DNA from: Entamoeba invadens IP1
Lineage: Eukaryota; Evosea; Mastigamoebida; Endamoebidae
NCBI RefSeq assembly: GCF_000330505.1
Contig: NW_004443518.1
Coordinates: 302,672 to 349,088 of the forward strand
Reading direction: 5' to 3'
DNA length: 46,417 nucleotides
The notes below the pieces were generated by a model. That model saw only the letters and a program-made list of their open reading frames with translations, was not told the origin of the DNA and searched no databases. Every line of letters begins with the position of its first letter. The first letter of the stretch is position 1. Made by a program: the position numbers and the translations under genes. Below, in pieces: positions 43,098 through 46,417 of the stretch.

Positions 43098-45180
43098 TTA
43101 TTTTTGCCATCGCAGACATTCTGGCACTGTACTGAATGTCAAGTTTCTTGGTATAGAAACAAGAAGAAATTGTAGTTGATATGGTTGCCCGTTAGAAACG
43201 TGTATTTCAGCTGGATTGATGGTGACATTTGAAGAACGATGAAATGTAGGAGAAACAAAATATCTATCAAACATCTCATTACTTTGGTCGCATTCTGCGT
43301 TTCCCATTCTTCTACAAACTCCTAAACTCCATGTTGTATCACTACCTATATTATCATATGAGGATTTCTTCCTCGAAAATGATGGTAATATCTCATTTTC
43401 AGCTTTCAAATAATATCTATTCTCTGAAAGTCTGACCTTGTAATTATTGACATCGGCCTCCTTAGGCTGGTAATACTCCGAAAAACCTTTTAAGTTCAAC
43501 AACGAGCCGGTGATGTTGTCCGAAACTCGGTCCATCTCAATATCACAAAATATTTCTCTTACTAAGTAAGGGACATTTCTGTCATTTCTAACAGTACATT
43601 CAACAAATTTGGTGTATCAAAGGATAAATTGGTTATAACCTCTTCAAGGTGTTGTTCCGACACCGACTTTAAGCTCAACATCTTGATACCTTTGGTTTTG
43701 ATTTTCGATTTGTATGTTTCGAGGAAGCGTCGAGCTTATTTAATGTCAAAATAACATCTTGAGATTTTGTCTTTGAAAATGGAGATGATGCCACTCCTTT
43801 TAAAAGATGCGACAATGATACTCTTCGTACTCTTGTCAAACAAAGCTTTGGCAACTCCAAGAATTTTGGCCGCATTTGCAGTACCATTGGCCGCTCTTTT
43901 ATATCCTGGTCGGTAAAAACATTTACGTACTTGTTCGTTCATCTTAGAAAAGTCTTTGAACAGATCGTTAAGGCGTTCTTCCTCTTCATCGTTATTTATG
44001 GTGCATAAATCCACATTTTCTATCTGTTGGATCTCAAAATGTTGGAGTAAGTTGCTTACTCGTCTCATGGTAGTTGTCCCATTTATCGACTTTTTAACAA
44101 CTCCAAAAAGCACAAATCCAGCGGTTGCATCATATGACTTGAATGTGGCGCATATATGTGGAGCAGAATGTTGTTCGCGTATAACATCCCCAAAAGAACT
44201 CCATCTATATGTTCACTAAAATTATCCATTGCAATAGTTGCCCATTCACCCAAAAGATTTAGAAGTGCCCTTTTCTTTACAATCTTCACAACCAGATCAG
44301 CCATGTAATACGCGAAAAGGTTTTTGGTCGCATATCCATTGGAAGAGTATAGAATCATTAGGTCTGGATATGAATTCTTAGCTTCTGAGAAATAGCTCTT
44401 TTGATTCACAATCAAAGAGTACGAAGTTGGTTGTTTATCGGCAGAAATACAACATATTGCGGTTGAATGTTCAACTGAATGACTGACTCCATAAGTTTTT
44501 TGGGAATTTTCTTCGGATTGTTTAACGATAAGATGGAGTTTTTTGTCTGCTCAGTCATTTAAACCCATCTCATCGATGTTGAAAAAAGCGCCGATGGGGT
44601 ACCATCGACGGCTTTGAGATTATTCATGTTCTTTATAACTGATTCATAACTTAATTCAATTCGATGATAATCATCAGCATTCATTTTTAAAGTGTAACCC
44701 AGTTTGTCTCTTAAATGAATGCGCACAGCTTCTCTTGTGATGTTTTCCAAATCAAAGTGTTTACTCAACAAGACCACGATTCCAGTCAGCGAACAGAAAG
44801 CCCAAGTGAATACAGTTTGTCCATCATACTGTTAATTTCATGATCCATATCCTTTGTTATCTTACCCTTTGGTCCACGACGCACTTCTTCAACTTCCTTC
44901 TTCAATTGACAGTCGATTGCTCAACTTGAACAACCAAACATTAATCCTAAAAGCGAAAGCGATGAGCCGTCAATACTTTTCAAAAACTTTATTTGCCCTC
45001 TTCTTGTTGTCAAATTGGAAAATGTCGTTTTTGAAAGCCGCCTCGAGCAAAATAACGGCTTTTTTGTTGTTTTCCTTTATTTTTTTCGTGGAAAATGTTA
45101 TCTGTCATTTGTTTCTTAGAAAGTGCAAGGAGTTTTTGACAATTGAATGAAATGATTGGGTCTTCTTTTGGTTCAGACAC
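43098..45180 (-). pseudogene. Pogo-like DDE transposase, multiply frameshifted
   Basis: Read from high to low coordinates on the minus strand. An N-terminal DNA-binding part (KAVILLEAAFKNDIF, then RRGPKGKITKD) leads to a CENP-B/HTH-like stretch at 44777-44559 (REAVRIHLRDKLGYTL). The catalytic core follows: FFNIDEMGLND (first Asp, near 44570, reached by a frame change), TIAMDNFSEH (second Asp) and SSHMMQPLDLCF (third Asp), with 35 residues between the last two. After the core comes an unusually long C-terminal part, which needs further frame changes near 44090, 43750 and 43580 and ends at 43098. The order and the DDD pattern identify a pogo-type member of Tc1/mariner. It cannot make a working enzyme as it stands. 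Confidence 0.82.
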
Positions 45181-45303
45181 GTTTTTTTAGTTGTTGGTTT
45201 GTTTTCATGTTTTTATATATTTAGCTTTTTTAAAAAATAAATTGTTTCATGAAATCTATTTTAATATAGTTTTTGATTAAAGTTATAAAACTATTTAATT
45301 TTA

Positions 45304-45346
45304 CTTCTTACAATTATTTGGTCTCTGACTATTACTTGGTCAACTG
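45304..45346 (-). repeat. Right terminal inverted repeat of the pogo-like element
   Basis: This is the inverted match of 42511-42553, followed by the TA target copy. Confidence 0.9.
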
Positions 45347-45348
45347 TA

Positions 45349-45646
45349 AAGTCGTTTAATATTGTTAGACATTTGGTTATAAATGGTTTTATTTTACAAA
45401 GAAAACAACATAAAATAATTTACAACGAAATATATTAATTAACTTATTATAAATATTAATATTTAAATTCCTTATTTTAAATGAAAAAAAAATGAAAAAC
45501 ATTTGAGAGTCGAAAAGGGGTATATCAAAAGTTGAATAACAACAAAAGCGGAAGAAAATCTAACAATAATAATTAAAGTAATAATATAATTTTGATACAA
45601 ATTAATAATGATAAATTGAACTGAAATAACAATTTCTACAAACGGA
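45349..45646. other. Spacer upstream of the terminal gene
   Basis: About 300 bp of A/T-rich DNA lies between the transposon and the next ORF. It probably contains the promoter of the 45647 gene. No specific motif is assigned. Confidence 0.35.
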
Positions 45647-46204
45647 ATGTCATCTTATTTACTTAACCAAACAATTGAGCATGATATCACAACGAAGTAC
45701 CAAAGTGTTTTAATGTTCTTGTTGTCTCAAACTACTTCATTTGTGGTGAGTTTATCTTCATATAGTTCAACCAAATCATCTCATTTTGTGACGATCAAAG
45801 AACTGACTTATTTTGGCGACGACATCTTCACCATCAATTTAAGAGAACTCGTCAACGAGCGTGCGAGTCAAAATTTTGACGATTTATGTAAAGAAAAAGT
45901 CTCGAAAAAAACAGCTGAAAGAAGAGTTGTGTATGGAAAGCCGTCCGACTCTATTCACTTTTTAGAAGACTTGTTATACATAATTGGAATCGATTGCTTT
46001 TGCCAAATCGGCGACAAAGTTGGGAATACAACTCGACTTGAAATTGGATTTCAGAATGGGACAGTGTGGAGTGCTGGTGATGTTGAAAGGGTTGGAGAAA
46101 GTGTGAATGAATACATTTATTCAAAATTAAATGGGAAAAAAGAGGTGTTAATTGAAAGAATTGAACTAATAACATCGCTTGGTATTATCACGGGTAAGTA
46201 TTAA
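45647..46204 (+). CDS. Hypothetical protein, 185 residues
   Basis: The ORF runs from an ATG at 45647 to a TAA at 46204 and gives 185 residues of balanced composition (ELTYFGDDIFTINLRELV, AERRVVYGKPSDSIHFLED, LYIIGIDCFCQIGDK). It has clearly higher GC than its flanks. There is no signal peptide or membrane helix, and I do not recognise the family. The last codons contain GTAAGT at 46194 with a TTTTAG acceptor at 46258. Using that 65-bp intron would change only the end of the protein (stop at 46261-46263). This is possible but unproven, and GTAAGT is not the GTTTGT donor usual in Entamoeba. Confidence 0.65.
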   Translation: MSSYLLNQTIEHDITTKYQSVLMFLLSQTTSFVVSLSSYSSTKSSHFVTIKELTYFGDDIFTINLRELVNERASQNFDDLCKEKVSKKTAERRVVYGKPSDSIHFLEDLLYIIGIDCFCQIGDKVGNTTRLEIGFQNGTVWSAGDVERVGESVNEYIYSKLNGKKEVLIERIELITSLGIITGKY

Positions 46205-46417
46205 ATTAATTGTAAATATTGTAAAATATTTGGTTTTGAAAGTTTATTTTTATTTTAGATTAATTTTTTAATAAGTGTTGGTTTTTGTATCAATGTTTTG
46301 TGGACAATTCGACACTACACAACACAGCCACACGTTTCTATTTTTTTCTGTTTCAGTAAATTAAATATATTTGTGTATTTATTTGGTTTGAATGGCTTCA
46401 CTAAAATGTGTTGATTG
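46205..46417. other. Downstream flank, no gene seen
   Basis: This is A/T-rich sequence after the last ORF, up to the window edge. It includes T-rich tracts that could serve 3' end formation. Confidence 0.4.

Larger units (their letters stand above)
42511..45346 (-). mobile_element. Pogo/Tigger-like (Tc1/mariner superfamily) transposon, decayed
   Basis: The element is 2836 bp with 43-bp terminal inverted repeats that differ at one position. Both ends start CAGTTGACC, as in Tigger-type elements, and are flanked by TA (42509-42510 and 45347-45348). A minus-strand transposase remnant with a DDD catalytic pattern fills most of the interior. The near-identical ends suggest fairly recent activity, although the coding region carries many frame changes. 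Confidence 0.88.

Noticed and set aside
46194..46258. Intron at the end of the last gene
   Set aside because: GTAAGT...TTTTAG is possible, but splicing changes only the last few residues and the donor differs from the usual Entamoeba GTTTGT, so it was not used in the gene model.
1..46417. tRNA, rRNA or snRNA genes
   Set aside because: No cloverleaf with both promoter boxes and no recognisable rRNA segment was seen by eye. A dedicated scan such as tRNAscan-SE was not possible.

Overview
The window is about 46 kb of very AT-rich eukaryotic DNA. Its content points to Entamoeba: five CXXC-rich transmembrane kinase (TMK) genes, a BspA-type leucine-rich-repeat (LRR) protein with an F-box-like N-terminus, almost no introns and long A/T spacers. 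Several cut-and-paste DNA transposons (Mutator-like, pogo/mariner-like, piggyBac-like) make E. invadens the most likely species, since DNA transposons are reported to be unusually abundant there. Species is an inference. A run of exactly 100 Ns shows that this is a draft scaffold.

Layout. At 431-1729 (-) is a BspA-like LRR gene. At 1911-5567 is a non-autonomous element with piggyBac-type ends (TTAA flanks, CCCTTC termini) that carries a broken actin fragment at about 4347-4650. At 5898-6068 is a 171-bp pogo-type MITE. From 6210 to 41526 the window is essentially a TMK cluster: TMK-A (6210-10690, -, broken), TMK-C (12628-17541, +, intact), TMK-D (18430-22506, +, open but crossing the assembly gap), TMK-B (24803-34667, +, broken) and TMK-E (36076-41526, -, intact). 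Between D and B lies a 1.4-kb non-coding element with 18-bp perfect terminal inverted repeats and six subterminal ATCCAC motifs. At 42511-45346 is a decayed pogo/Tigger-like transposon, with an unrecognised short ORF on its left and an unrecognised 185-codon gene on its right.

The TMKs share one architecture: a signal peptide, hundreds of residues of CXXC repeats outside the cell, one membrane helix, a conserved cytoplasmic juxtamembrane beta-rich segment that resembles a PapD/MSP-type sandwich, and a C-terminal TKL-type protein kinase. They are candidate surface receptors whose ectodomains differ while the signalling module is nearly constant.

The most striking finding is at 25170-27583. 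A complete Mutator-like element (80-bp terminal inverted repeats, FLYWCH finger plus DDE transposase) sits inside TMK-B between two exact copies of the 9-bp target CTTGTTCAA. Removing the element and one copy rejoins the TMK reading frame at a CXXC repeat, so this is an insertion whose target gene and breakpoints can be read directly.
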